From: an uncultured Aquabacterium sp.
Lineage (GTDB): Bacteria > Pseudomonadota > Gammaproteobacteria > Burkholderiales > Burkholderiaceae_C
Assembly: GCF_913773725.1 (NCBI RefSeq)
Contig: NZ_CAJYGK010000100.1
Span: 1 to 64,000 of the forward strand
DNA: 64,000 bases
Direction of reading: 5' to 3'
The notes below the pieces were generated by a model that made no database searches, was not told the DNA's origin, and saw only the letters and a list, made by a program, of their open reading frames with translations. The translations under genes were made by a program, and so were the position numbers. Shown one piece after another: positions 1 to 8,302 of this stretch; the first letter of the stretch is position 1; every line of letters begins with the position of its first letter.

Positions 1-1282
1 GTCGTGGCTCGGCCAGCGCGCGGTTCTCCTTCAGCCGCCGCAGCACGTTCTCCACGTCCACCACGGCGTCGTCGACCAGCTCGCCGATCGCGATGGCCAG
101 GCCACCCAGCGTCATCGTGTTGATCGACAGGTCGAACCAGCGGAACACCACCGCGGTGGTCAACAGCGACAGCGGGATGGCGGTCAGAGAGATCAGCGTC
201 GTGCGCATGTTCAGCAGGAAGGCGAACAGCACGATGCCGACCATGATGGCGCCGTCGCGCAGGGCCTCCACCACGTTGCCGATGGAACGTTCGATGAAAT
301 CGGCCTGGCGGAACAGGAAGGCCGGCGCATCGATGCCAGCAGGGCGGCTGCGGGCCAGGTCCTCCATGGCTCGCTCCACCTCGCGCGTCAGGCGCACACT
401 GTCGGCCGTGGGCTGCTTCTGCACGGACAGGATCACGGCGGGCCGGCCGTTGTAGCCACCGTCGCCGCGACGCACCGCCGGGGCTTCGAGCACGCGCGCC
501 ACCTGCTGCAACAGCACCGGCTGACCGTTGCGCATGGCCACCACCAGCTTGCGCAGGTGGTTGATGTCGGTGGTGCGGCCCAGCTGGCGAATCAGCCACT
601 CACGGCCCTGCGCTTCCAGAAAGCCGCCGCTGGTGTTGCCGCCAAAGTCCTGCAGCGCCCGCTCGACCTCGTCGCGCTCCACGCCCAGCGCCTGCAGCTG
701 CACCGGGTCGATCTCGACGCGGAACTGGCGCACCTGCCCGCCGATGGTGATGACCTGCGCCACGCCTGGCAGTGTCAGCAGGCGCGGCCGCAACACCGTG
801 TCGGCGTAGTCACGCACCACCATCGGGCTGACCTGGGCGGGGTCGGCCGGCAGCGCCAGCAGCAGCACCTCGCCCATGATCGACGAGATGGGGCCCAGTT
901 GAGGAACGACGCCCGGCGGCAGGTTCTCGCGCACCAGGTTCAGCCGCTCGTTGACCAGCTGGCGGTTGCGCAGGATGTCGGTGCCCCAGTCGAACTCGAC
1001 ATAGACCACGGACAGTCCCACACCGGATGTCGATCGCACCCGCGTGACCCCGGGCATGCCGTTCATGCTGGCCTCGATGGGGAAGGTGACGAGTTGCTCG
1101 ACCTCCTCGGGCGCCATGCCACCCACCTCCGTCATCAGCGTGACGGTGGGCTTGTTGAGATCGGGGAAGACATCGATGGGCATGCGCTGCGCGCTGAAGG
1201 TGCCGTACACGACGAGCAGCAGCGCCACGCCGGCCACGAGCAGGCGCTGTCGCAGGCTGAGGTGGATCAGGAAGTCGAACAT
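1..1282 (-). CDS. czcA: Heavy-metal efflux RND transporter permease, CzcA/CusA family (partial)
   Basis: This is the N-terminal 427 residues of an inner-membrane RND pump that exports divalent or monovalent metal cations using proton flow; the rest lies beyond the window edge. The start gives MFDFLIHLSLRQRLLVAG followed by the first membrane helix, and the next region has the family motif PIDVFPDLNKPTVTLMTE. The periplasmic porter domain follows, then membrane helices around GAIMVGIVLFAFLLNMRTTL and the acidic GELVDDAVVDVENVLRR segment that belongs to the proton relay of heavy-metal RND proteins. It starts 10 bases after czcB and is the last gene of the operon visible here. The family is clear. 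Which metal it exports cannot be told from this fragment. Confidence 0.93.
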   Translation of the reverse strand, partial: MFDFLIHLSLRQRLLVAGVALLLVVYGTFSAQRMPIDVFPDLNKPTVTLMTEVGGMAPEEVEQLVTFPIEASMNGMPGVTRVRSTSGVGLSVVYVEFDWGTDILRNRQLVNERLNLVRENLPPGVVPQLGPISSIMGEVLLLALPADPAQVSPMVVRDYADTVLRPRLLTLPGVAQVITIGGQVRQFRVEIDPVQLQALGVERDEVERALQDFGGNTSGGFLEAQGREWLIRQLGRTTDINHLRKLVVAMRNGQPVLLQQVARVLEAPAVRRGDGGYNGRPAVILSVQKQPTADSVRLTREVERAMEDLARSRPAGIDAPAFLFRQADFIERSIGNVVEALRDGAIMVGIVLFAFLLNMRTTLISLTAIPLSLLTTAVVFRWFDLSINTMTLGGLAIAIGELVDDAVVDVENVLRRLKENRALAEPR

Positions 1283-1292
1283 GTGCGCTCCC

Positions 1293-2441
1293 TCATCGCA
1301 CCTGCGACAGCAGACTGGCACCCTGGACCACGACGTGCTCCCCAGCGCTCAGCCCGGTGCGCACCGCCACCTCGCTGGCGCCCAGCGGCTCGTGCTGGAT
1401 GACGCGTGGCTCGAAGCGCTCGGGTTCGGCATGAACCCAGACGATGGCCCGCCCGGCACCATCGCGCGCCACGGCCGAGGCGGGCACCGCCATGCCCTGC
1501 CCCGCAGCCTGGCGGCGCACGATCACGCGCACAGGCTGCCCCACCGACAAGGGCGCGTCGCTGGCCATCACGCGGAACCGCAAGGGCATGGCCTGCCCCT
1601 GAAGCTGGCGACCCGCAGGCAGGACGGCCACAGCCACACGCCGTCCGCCCGCCTCGCCCTCGGCCGAGGCGATCTGCCCCGGCAGTGTCAGGTCATAAGC
1701 CGGCGCCTCGATGAGCAGCCGCGCCGGGTCCACCACCTCGAACAGCACGGCCTTGGGGTCGACCACCTCGCCAGCCACCACATGGACCAGACCGACCACC
1801 CCGTCGGCCGGCGATCGCAGCGGCAGCCGCCCCGTCAGGCTGGACGACACGGCCTGCAGGCGCTCGCGGAGTGCCTGGGCCTCGATGCGGGCCGCCTCGA
1901 TGTCCTTCGCCGGGACCGAGCCCTCCAGCTGGGTCAGACGGGCGGCACGGCGCTCGGCCAGCGTGACCTGCGCCGAGAGCTCGGCTCGGGTGGCCAGACG
2001 GTCCCCACGCTCCAGCGCCGTCGGGGCGGGGATCAGCCAGGCCAGGACCTCTCCCCGTCGCACGCGTTGTCCGACGCTGGGGAAGCCCGCGCCAGCAGGT
2101 TCGACGGTGCCTGCCTGCACGGCCTGCACCCGCCCGCCAGCGGCAGGGTCGATGGCCACCAGGCCATTCAGGGTCACGGTGGCAGCCAGCGGACCCGACG
2201 CGACCACGCGGGTACGCAGCGCCCACTGACGCTGGGCCGACTTGGGCACGAACACCGCGCCATCGGCCTGCCGGCGGGCCGGTTCACGGGCAGCCTGGCC
2301 GGCAGCCGATGCGCCCTGACTCACGGGCACCGCGGTCGGTGCCGGATGCGCATGGTCATCACCACCATGGGCGCGTGCCGCGGGGGATGCCAGCGCCCCG
2401 GCCAGGGCCGCGACGAAGATCATCTTGAAGCATGGAATCAT
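1293..2441 (-). CDS. czcB: Periplasmic adaptor subunit of heavy-metal RND efflux (CzcB/CusB family)
   Basis: A 382-residue membrane fusion protein that links the RND pump to the outer-membrane channel. An N-terminal signal sequence (MIPCFKMIFVAALAGALA, cleavage near ARAHGG) leads into a short His/Asp stretch (HGGDDHAHP) that could bind metal. The lipoyl/barrel-sandwich region is visible around residues 125-150 and 205-235 (LRSPADGVVGLVHVVAGEVV), with an alpha-hairpin between (ERGDRLATRAELSAQVTLAERR). The ATG has a GGAG ribosome site five bases upstream. It lies between the His-rich membrane protein and czcA, the standard position for the adaptor. Confidence 0.92.
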   Translation of the reverse strand: MIPCFKMIFVAALAGALASPAARAHGGDDHAHPAPTAVPVSQGASAAGQAAREPARRQADGAVFVPKSAQRQWALRTRVVASGPLAATVTLNGLVAIDPAAGGRVQAVQAGTVEPAGAGFPSVGQRVRRGEVLAWLIPAPTALERGDRLATRAELSAQVTLAERRAARLTQLEGSVPAKDIEAARIEAQALRERLQAVSSSLTGRLPLRSPADGVVGLVHVVAGEVVDPKAVLFEVVDPARLLIEAPAYDLTLPGQIASAEGEAGGRRVAVAVLPAGRQLQGQAMPLRFRVMASDAPLSVGQPVRVIVRRQAAGQGMAVPASAVARDGAGRAIVWVHAEPERFEPRVIQHEPLGASEVAVRTGLSAGEHVVVQGASLLSQVR

Positions 2442-2450
2442 GGTCGCTCC

Positions 2451-3068
2451 TCAGGCAGCATGGGCACGGTCGGCATCACGGCGTCGCCTCATGGCCCCCA
2501 GCCCCAAGGCGCCGAGCGCCCCGACGACGCTGCCGGCCACCACCCAAGTCCAGGCAGGAAGGTGGTCGTGCAGCGTGTCGTGGTCGATCTCTTCCGGCCG
2601 AGGGTCAGGTACATCGAGCTCGGCACTGAGCAGGTCTTCCACGTCACCGGCCTGCACAGACACGGTCAGCGGGTGGTGGCCGGGCGCGGGAGCGGCGGCC
2701 AGCGCCAGTGCGTACACGCCGGGTTCCACCTCAGGCGCTGCAGCGGTCGCCCCCAGCCCTTCGACTTCGACACGCGCCCCGGTCAGCGGCGCATTGGACG
2801 CAGCCTGATCCACGTAGATCAGCAGACGCGAGGGCTCGAGCACCGCCACGAGCTCGACCTCGTCGGTGCGCGTGGCGGCGCGGGGCAGCACACCAGGTGG
2901 CTGAAGGGCCTCGGCATGGGCTTCGTCACCGTGGTCTTCGCCGCCGTGGGCGCGAGCCGGTGTCACCCCCATCCCGGACAGCCCCATCCACAGCAGGGCC
3001 AGCAAAACGCCAGTGCGGCGCCACAAGCCCGAACGCGTCCGGGCAGAAAGGGTCATCATCATGGTCAT
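2451..3068 (-). CDS. His-rich periplasmic protein with C-terminal membrane anchor, part of the metal efflux operon
   Basis: A 205-residue protein of unknown function. It has a signal sequence (about residues 15-40, ending ARAHGGEDHGDE), a His/Asp/Glu-rich patch directly after it, a middle segment of alternating strands that looks like a small immunoglobulin-like beta sandwich (residues about 70-160), one membrane helix (WVVAGSVVGALGALGLG) and a basic cytoplasmic tail (RRRRDADRAHAA). The ATG overlaps the czcC stop codon by four bases, so translation is probably coupled. Position and His-rich start suggest a periplasmic metal-binding accessory of the pump; this is inference. Several in-frame ATG codons at the start leave the first few residues uncertain. 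Confidence 0.75.
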   Translation of the reverse strand: MTMMMTLSARTRSGLWRRTGVLLALLWMGLSGMGVTPARAHGGEDHGDEAHAEALQPPGVLPRAATRTDEVELVAVLEPSRLLIYVDQAASNAPLTGARVEVEGLGATAAAPEVEPGVYALALAAAPAPGHHPLTVSVQAGDVEDLLSAELDVPDPRPEEIDHDTLHDHLPAWTWVVAGSVVGALGALGLGAMRRRRDADRAHAA

Positions 3069-4402
3069 GGCAGCCTCCCCAAGGCTTGCTGAAGTTGGTC
3101 TTGCGCGGCATCCAGGGCGCGGCGCTGCCGGCGCAGGTCACGGTCGGCATCGAAAGCGATGGCCCGGGCGCGCAGCAGGGTGGCCAGGTCCAATTCCCCC
3201 AGCGAGAAGGCCTTGTGCAGCAGGCGCTCGCTGTCGGCCGTCATCTCGGCCCGTTCCCGGGCCAGCTGCCAGCGCTGCGCCGCGGTCTGCACCGCTTCTC
3301 GGGCTTCTGCCCACTCGGCCTGCAGCCGGCTCGCCACCAGGGCCTGGCGCGCATCGGCCTCCAGCCACTCGGCACGCGCCTCGGCACTGGCCCGCAGGGT
3401 GCGGGGCACGGTGCCCAGCGGCACGCTCACGCGCACCCCCACGGTGTTGTCAAAGGACTCGGTCGCATTCTTGCGTTCGCGCACCACCCGCACACCCACC
3501 TCGGGCGCCTCCCGGGCTGCGGTCGCCGCCACATCGATGCGGGCTTGGGCGGCCTCCGCGGCCAGCCGGGCGGCCACCAGCGCGGGGTGCTGTTGCAACG
3601 ACCCGGCCACCGGATCGGCTTCCAGCTCGCCGGCCGTTGCCACCGCTTGGGGCACCTCGGCGTCTCGCAACAGGGGCGGCGCGATGCCTGTGAGAGCCTG
3701 CCAGCGCCCCCGCGCTGCACGCAGCACCTGCTGGGCACCGGCCAACTCGCCGCGCGCTGCCAGCCATTCGGCCGAGGCAGCCTGTGCATCGACCCGGGCC
3801 AGCTCGCCCGCGCGGTGGCGTCGCGCCACATCCTCGTGCAACGCACGGGCGCTGTCCACGCGGCCTTGCCACAGTGCGACCTGCTCCTCGGCATCGACCG
3901 CAGCCCACCACGCCTCGCGCACAGCCTGTGCCACCGCCAGCTTCTGTGCCGCCGCTTCGGCAGCCAGCTGAGCCCGACTGCGCTGATTCAGCGTGCGCCC
4001 GGCGTCGCGTTGGCCAGGCCACCACAGCGGCACGCTCAGCTCGGCCTCCCACTCCTGACGCGGTGCATTGCGGCCAGGCTGGTCACTGAGCCGGCCGACA
4101 CTGGCCGTGGGCGGCGCCGCAACCCAGGCATCGGTGACGCGGGCGTCGGCATCGAGGGCATCCTGCCGCGCAGACTGCGCCCGCGCCCAGGGGCTGCGCT
4201 GCCATGCGGCTTCCACCGCCTGGCGCAAAGTCGTGCCGGCCTGCCCGGTCATGGCAACCGGAGCGAGTGGCCTCTCCTGCGCAATGGGGGGTGTGACCTG
4301 GGCCAGCGCACCAGCGCACACCAGGGCCCACCACGCAGACAGCGCAGCGCCCCCCGACAGACGGGGCCAACGCCCCCCTGTCTTGATGACAATGGGATTC
4401 AT
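3065..4402 (-). CDS. czcC: Outer-membrane channel of metal RND efflux, TolC family (CzcC-like)
   Basis: A 445-residue TolC-type protein forming the outer-membrane duct of the CzcCBA pump. A signal peptide ends near ALAQVTPP. Two repeated long helical regions follow (for example LRQAVEAAWQRSPWARAQSA and the C-terminal DLRRQRRALDAAQDQLQQAL), rich in Ala, Gln and Arg as usual for outer-membrane efflux proteins. The SD sequence AAGGA sits correctly before the ATG at 4402 but lies in one arm of a perfect inverted repeat. It is the first intact gene of the operon, downstream of the broken czcI. Confidence 0.9.
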   Translation of the reverse strand: MNPIVIKTGGRWPRLSGGAALSAWWALVCAGALAQVTPPIAQERPLAPVAMTGQAGTTLRQAVEAAWQRSPWARAQSARQDALDADARVTDAWVAAPPTASVGRLSDQPGRNAPRQEWEAELSVPLWWPGQRDAGRTLNQRSRAQLAAEAAAQKLAVAQAVREAWWAAVDAEEQVALWQGRVDSARALHEDVARRHRAGELARVDAQAASAEWLAARGELAGAQQVLRAARGRWQALTGIAPPLLRDAEVPQAVATAGELEADPVAGSLQQHPALVAARLAAEAAQARIDVAATAAREAPEVGVRVVRERKNATESFDNTVGVRVSVPLGTVPRTLRASAEARAEWLEADARQALVASRLQAEWAEAREAVQTAAQRWQLARERAEMTADSERLLHKAFSLGELDLATLLRARAIAFDADRDLRRQRRALDAAQDQLQQALGRLP

Positions 4403-4404
4403 GA

Positions 4405-4445
4405 GCTTCCTTGAAAGCGGATCGAACGCGAGGCATCAAGGAAGC
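4405..4445 (-). promoter_or_regulatory. Perfect 10-bp inverted repeat covering the czcC ribosome binding site
   Basis: Arms GCTTCCTTGA (4405-4414 on the plus strand) and TCAAGGAAGC (4436-4445) are exact reverse complements separated by 21 bases. In czcC mRNA the second arm holds AAGGA, two to three bases before the ATG region, so pairing would hide the Shine-Dalgarno sequence behind the upstream arm. It could instead be a DNA operator. Seen directly in the sequence; the role is inferred. Confidence 0.6.
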
Positions 4446-4551
4446 GGCAGCGTGCGGGTGCACCCTCCCGGCGCCCTCACGGGCGGACGGGCCGGTGCAG
4501 CCGGACCTCAAGGGCACGGACGGCGCGCGCCGCCCGATCTCGACTGCCGCT

Positions 4552-5079
4552 TCACGCGGCGTGGATCGGGGGACGGTGCAAGGGCTCGGTCAACGCCGAG
4601 CGGAAGGCCGTGCTGGCGCCCGGAACTGGCAACTCCAGCCCATCGGGAACAAGACTGCGCGTCGGGTGGGCGGGCAGCAGGGACACGAGGTGCGACCCCA
4701 TGCAATGCAGGGCCCCATCGCAATCGGCTTGATCGGCGTCCTGACCGCTGCTGTCATCGCTGTGATCATCACCCTGAGCATGGTGCACGCCACCGTGCGG
4801 GCCCGGCACCTTGGCGCCGCCACCCTCCGAGGCGCCTGACCCGCGATCGGAGCGCGTGTCGCCATCATGCTGAGCATGGTGATGTGCTCCCAGCTGGTGC
4901 GACAGCGCATGGGCAAGCTGTTCGTCCGTGCCGTTCAGCCCAGGGTGGGTGTGGTGCTCGTCCTACATGCCCGCGTCAGGCAGCACACCGCAAGCCGGCG
5001 TGGCCAGGGCCAGCATCGACTGCAGGGGCAGCAGGCAGATCAGGAAGATCGCAAGAAAGCGACGCACGGGGCTTGTCAT
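4552..5079 (-). pseudogene. czcI: czcI-like small periplasmic protein gene interrupted by an in-frame TAG
   Basis: Starting at ATG 5079 the frame encodes a signal peptide (SPVRRFLAIFLICLLPLQSM) and a short mature start, then meets TAG at 4963-4965 after 38 codons. The same frame continues without further stops to 4552, giving a His-rich stretch (DEHHTHPGL, LGAHHHAQHDGD), then PGPHGGVHHAQGDDHSDD and a Cys pair (DCDGALHCMGSH) near the end. The full frame would be 175 residues. A signal peptide followed by His clusters and late cysteines, just upstream of czcCBA, matches the CzcI family, periplasmic modulators of metal resistance. The stop could be a single CAG-to-TAG change, or a sequencing error. 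No ribosome site near the second part would rescue it. Confidence 0.6.
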
Positions 5080-5166
5080 GAAGGGGCGACAGGGTTGATT
5101 GTAGAACCGTGTCGGGGCATTTGGTTCCCTGATGCCGTTGGTCCTGTTTCCGCACCACGTCCCCGC

Positions 5167-6933
5167 ATGTCTGCTCATCCCCCCTCCGCTGCAGCGCTCG
5201 ACCTCGACGCCCTGCTCGCCGCCTGGCCGGCCGGCCCGGGCGCGCTGCTGCAGGTGCTGCGTGCCGTGCAGGCCCGCCTTCACCATGTGCCCGACACCGT
5301 GGTCGACGCGCTGGCCCGCCGCTGGGGTCTGGGCCATGCAGCCATCCGCAGCGTGGTGGGCTTCTATCACTTCCTCAGCAGCACGCCGCGGGGCCGCTAC
5401 ACGGTCTACCTGAGCGACAGCCCCACCGACCGGATGGCGGGCAGCGAGGCCCTGCTCGCGCGTCTGTGCGCCCGGCTCGGCGTACAACCCGAGCAGACCC
5501 GCGCCGATGGCCTGGTCTCGGTGCACCGCACGTCGTGCACCGGCCTGTGCGACCAGAGGCCGGCCGGCCTGGTCAACGAACGCCCGCTGGTGCGCCTCAC
5601 GCCGCGCCGCATCGACGAGATCGCCGACCTGATCCGCACGGCCACCCCGCTGGACGCCTGGCCTGACGATTTCTTCGCGGTCAGCAACCCCGTGTGGCGC
5701 CATCAGCAGACGCTGAGCCACCCCATTTCGCCCGGCGCCGCGCTGCAGCGCCTGCTGGCGTCCAGCCTGGAGCAGGGCCGCCGCGACCTGATCGCCACCC
5801 TGCGCGAGGCCGGCCTGCGCGGCCGGGGGGGCGCAGGCTTTGCGACCTGGCAGAAGTGGCTGGCGTGCCAGCAGGCGCCCGGCCCCCGGGCCATCACCTG
5901 CAACGCCGACGAAGGCGAGCCCGGCACCTTCAAGGACCGCCTGCTGCTGATGGATTGGGCCCACGAGGTGGTGGAGGGCATGACGCTGGCCGCCCTCACC
6001 GTCGGGGCGACCCAGGGCTTCGTCTACCTGCGTGGCGAGTACGCCTTCATCGCCCCCCACCTGCAACACGTGCTGAACGAACGCCGCCGCGCCGGCTGGC
6101 TGGGGCCGGACATCGCGGGCAGCGGCCACGGCTTCGACATCGCCCTGCATCTGGGGGCAGGCGCCTATGTGTGCGGCGAGGAAACCGCGCTGATCGAATC
6201 GGTCGAAGGCAAGCGCGGCATCCCCCGCACCCGCCCGCCTTTCCCCGTCGACCGCGGCTACCTCGGGCTGCCCACGGTCAACAACAACGTGGAGACCTTT
6301 GTGCAGGTCGCCCAGATCGCCATGCATGGCGCCGCCTGGTTCCGCGCCCAGGGCACGCTGCAGTCCCCAGGGACACGGCTGCTGAGCGTGGCCGGCGACG
6401 TCAGCCGCCCGGGCCTCTACGAGGTGCCGTGGGGCATCACGGTGGCCGACGTGCTGGCCGAATGCGGTGCGGACGACGTGCAGGCCGTGCTCGTGGGTGG
6501 CCCGTCCGGCACGCTGATCGACGCCAGCCAGTTGCACCGTCAGATCAGCTTCGAAGACCTGCCCACAGGCGGCGCCTTCACGGTGTTCGACAGCCGGCGA
6601 GACCTGCTCGACATCGCCCGCCAGTACACGCACTTCTTCGCGCACGAGTCCTGCGGCTTCTGCACGCCATGCCGGGTGGGCTGCGTGCAACTGGCCGACA
6701 CCGCCGACCGGCTGGTTCAAGGCCACGCCGGACCGCGCGATGTGGCCCGCCTGCAGGAGACCGGCAGGTTGATGCAGCGCCTGAGCCACTGTGGCCTGGG
6801 CCAGACCGCCGCTCACCCCTTGCTGGACGTGATCGCGCACTTCCCCGACCAGGTGCAGCGCCGGCTCGTGCCGGATGCCGACGCCTTCGACCTGGCGGCG
6901 GCCACGGTGCGCCTGCCCGTCACACTGCGCTGA
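5167..6933 (+). CDS. hoxF: NAD-reducing hydrogenase diaphorase subunit HoxF
   Basis: A 588-residue NADH:acceptor module subunit of the soluble NAD-reducing [NiFe] hydrogenase; the Cupriavidus protein is about 600 residues. The first 150 residues are a NuoE-like thioredoxin fold with only one Cys pair (SCTGLC); the first pair usual in NuoE is absent. The NuoF-like part carries the FMN loop GLRGRGGAGFATWQKW, the NADH/FMN segment CNADEGEPGTFKDR, GAGAYVCGEETALIESVEGK, and the 4Fe-4S ligands ESCGFCTPCRVGC with HCGLG. The ATG at 5167 is chosen because it opens the conserved fold; an in-frame extension upstream to 4867 crosses the czcI region. It leads hoxFUYHW. I see no clear sigma-54 site in the 87 bases upstream. 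Confidence 0.96.
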   Translation: MSAHPPSAAALDLDALLAAWPAGPGALLQVLRAVQARLHHVPDTVVDALARRWGLGHAAIRSVVGFYHFLSSTPRGRYTVYLSDSPTDRMAGSEALLARLCARLGVQPEQTRADGLVSVHRTSCTGLCDQRPAGLVNERPLVRLTPRRIDEIADLIRTATPLDAWPDDFFAVSNPVWRHQQTLSHPISPGAALQRLLASSLEQGRRDLIATLREAGLRGRGGAGFATWQKWLACQQAPGPRAITCNADEGEPGTFKDRLLLMDWAHEVVEGMTLAALTVGATQGFVYLRGEYAFIAPHLQHVLNERRRAGWLGPDIAGSGHGFDIALHLGAGAYVCGEETALIESVEGKRGIPRTRPPFPVDRGYLGLPTVNNNVETFVQVAQIAMHGAAWFRAQGTLQSPGTRLLSVAGDVSRPGLYEVPWGITVADVLAECGADDVQAVLVGGPSGTLIDASQLHRQISFEDLPTGGAFTVFDSRRDLLDIARQYTHFFAHESCGFCTPCRVGCVQLADTADRLVQGHAGPRDVARLQETGRLMQRLSHCGLGQTAAHPLLDVIAHFPDQVQRRLVPDADAFDLAAATVRLPVTLR

Positions 6934-6951
6934 CACGGCCCCGACATCCCC

Positions 6952-7719
6952 ATGCCCACCTCCACGTCCCCGTCATCCGGTTTCGCGCCCCAGGCCGACG
7001 CCCCACCCGCTGGTCCGGTCTTCGAGCTGGATGGCCGCCCCATCCCCTTCACACCCGGACAGACGGTGATGCAGGCTGCCTCCGCGGCCGGGGTGTACGT
7101 GCCCCACCTCTGTCACCATGCCGATTTCGAGCCGATCGGCAGCTGCAAGGTCTGCAGCCTGCAGCTCGACACCCCGGCTGGTCCGCGCCACGTCACCGCC
7201 TGCACGCTGCCCGCACGCACGGGCCTCGTCCTGCACAACCACACGCCCGAGGTGCAGCACGACCGCCAGCGCCTCGTGCAGATGCTGTTCGTCGAAGGAC
7301 AGCACCACTGCCCTTTCTGCGAGAAGAGCGGTGCCTGCCACCTGCAGGCCGTGGCCTACCACGTCGGCATGGTCGACACGCACTTCGTGCACGCCACCAT
7401 GCCGCACTCGGTGGACGCCTCGCACCCCGACGTGTGGCTCGACCGCAGCCGCTGCATCCTGTGCGAGCTGTGTGTGCGCGCCAGCCGCGACGTCGACGGC
7501 AAGAACGCGTTTGCCATCGGCGGCCGCGGGGCCCGGACCACGCTGCTCGTCAACAGCGCCAGCGGCCTGCTCAAGGACAGCACGGTGGCCGTCACCGACC
7601 GCGCGCTGTCGATCTGCCCCGTGGGCGCGCTGATGCCCAAACGCCAGGGCTTTGCCGTGCCCATCGGCGCACGCCCCTACGACCACGCCGACATCGCCGA
7701 ACGGCCGGCCGACACCTGA
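6952..7719 (+). CDS. hoxU: NAD-reducing hydrogenase electron-transfer subunit HoxU
   Basis: A 255-residue iron-sulfur protein, homologous to the N-terminal part of NuoG, that wires HoxF to the hydrogenase dimer. In order it has a plant-ferredoxin-type 2Fe-2S domain (YVPHLCHHADFEPIGSCKVC with a later Cys in VTACTLPA), a His-Cys3 4Fe-4S site (HHCPFCEKSGACHL) and a further 4Fe-4S motif (RCILCELCVRAS with SICPVGAL). The first 20 residues, before the ferredoxin domain, are low in complexity and variable. It follows hoxF by 18 bases and precedes hoxY by 7, so the genes form one transcript. Confidence 0.95.
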   Translation: MPTSTSPSSGFAPQADAPPAGPVFELDGRPIPFTPGQTVMQAASAAGVYVPHLCHHADFEPIGSCKVCSLQLDTPAGPRHVTACTLPARTGLVLHNHTPEVQHDRQRLVQMLFVEGQHHCPFCEKSGACHLQAVAYHVGMVDTHFVHATMPHSVDASHPDVWLDRSRCILCELCVRASRDVDGKNAFAIGGRGARTTLLVNSASGLLKDSTVAVTDRALSICPVGALMPKRQGFAVPIGARPYDHADIAERPADT

Positions 7720-7726
7720 GGCGACC

Positions 7727-8296
7727 ATGTCACAGCCCCTCGCCCCGCGCCCGCTGCGCATCGCCACCTGCTCGCTGGCCGGCTGCTTCGGTTGCCACAT
7801 GTCGCTGCTCGACATCGACGAGACCCTGGCCGATCTGGTCGACCTCGTCACCTTCGACCGCAGCCCGTTCACCGACATCAAGACGTTGTCAGAAGAGGGC
7901 ATCGACATCGGCCTGATCGAAGGCGGCCTGTGCAACCACGAGAACGTGGAAGTGCTGCGCGCCTTCCGCGCCCGCTGCCGCGTGCTGGTCGCCGTGGGCG
8001 CGTGTGCCATGTACGGCGGCGTGCCGGCCCTGCGCAACGGCATCCCGGTGGCCGAGCTGATGCAGACCGCCTACCTGGCCGAGGGGCTGCACGATCCGCA
8101 ACTGCCCCGCGACCCCGAGTTGCCCCCGCTGCTCGACAAGGTGCTGCCCGTGCACGAGGTCGTGCCTGTGGACCTGACCCTGCCCGGCTGCCCGCCTCCG
8201 GCCGACGCCTTTCGCGCCCTGGTGCTGGCCGAACTCGCCCGACGCACGCCCGACATCGCGACCGAGCTGCCGCTGCACGCCCGCCGCTTCGACTGA
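7727..8296 (+). CDS. hoxY: NAD-reducing [NiFe] hydrogenase small subunit HoxY
   Basis: A 189-residue small subunit that holds the proximal 4Fe-4S cluster next to the NiFe site. Visible ligands are C15, C20 and C23 in ATCSLAGCFGCHMS, the Cys in AVGACAMYGGVP, and the Cys in LPGCPPPADAF. There is no Tat signal and no C-terminal medial/distal cluster domain, as expected for cytoplasmic bidirectional hydrogenases. The ATG at 7727 is seven bases after the hoxU stop; an upstream in-frame ATG would add residues that overlap hoxU and match nothing in the family. Confidence 0.95.
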   Translation: MSQPLAPRPLRIATCSLAGCFGCHMSLLDIDETLADLVDLVTFDRSPFTDIKTLSEEGIDIGLIEGGLCNHENVEVLRAFRARCRVLVAVGACAMYGGVPALRNGIPVAELMQTAYLAEGLHDPQLPRDPELPPLLDKVLPVHEVVPVDLTLPGCPPPADAFRALVLAELARRTPDIATELPLHARRFD

Positions 8297-8302
8297 CCCA
8301 CC

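Noticed and set aside
5080-5166. A sigma-54 promoter before hoxF, as used for hox operons in Cupriavidus
   Set aside because: No GG-N10-GC pair with proper -24/-12 context was found in the gap.
4963-6936. A 657-codon minus-strand frame opposite hoxF that runs into the czcI start
   Set aside because: The hoxF part is a shadow. Only its last 38 codons, from ATG 5079, are real, as the signal peptide of the broken czcI-like gene.
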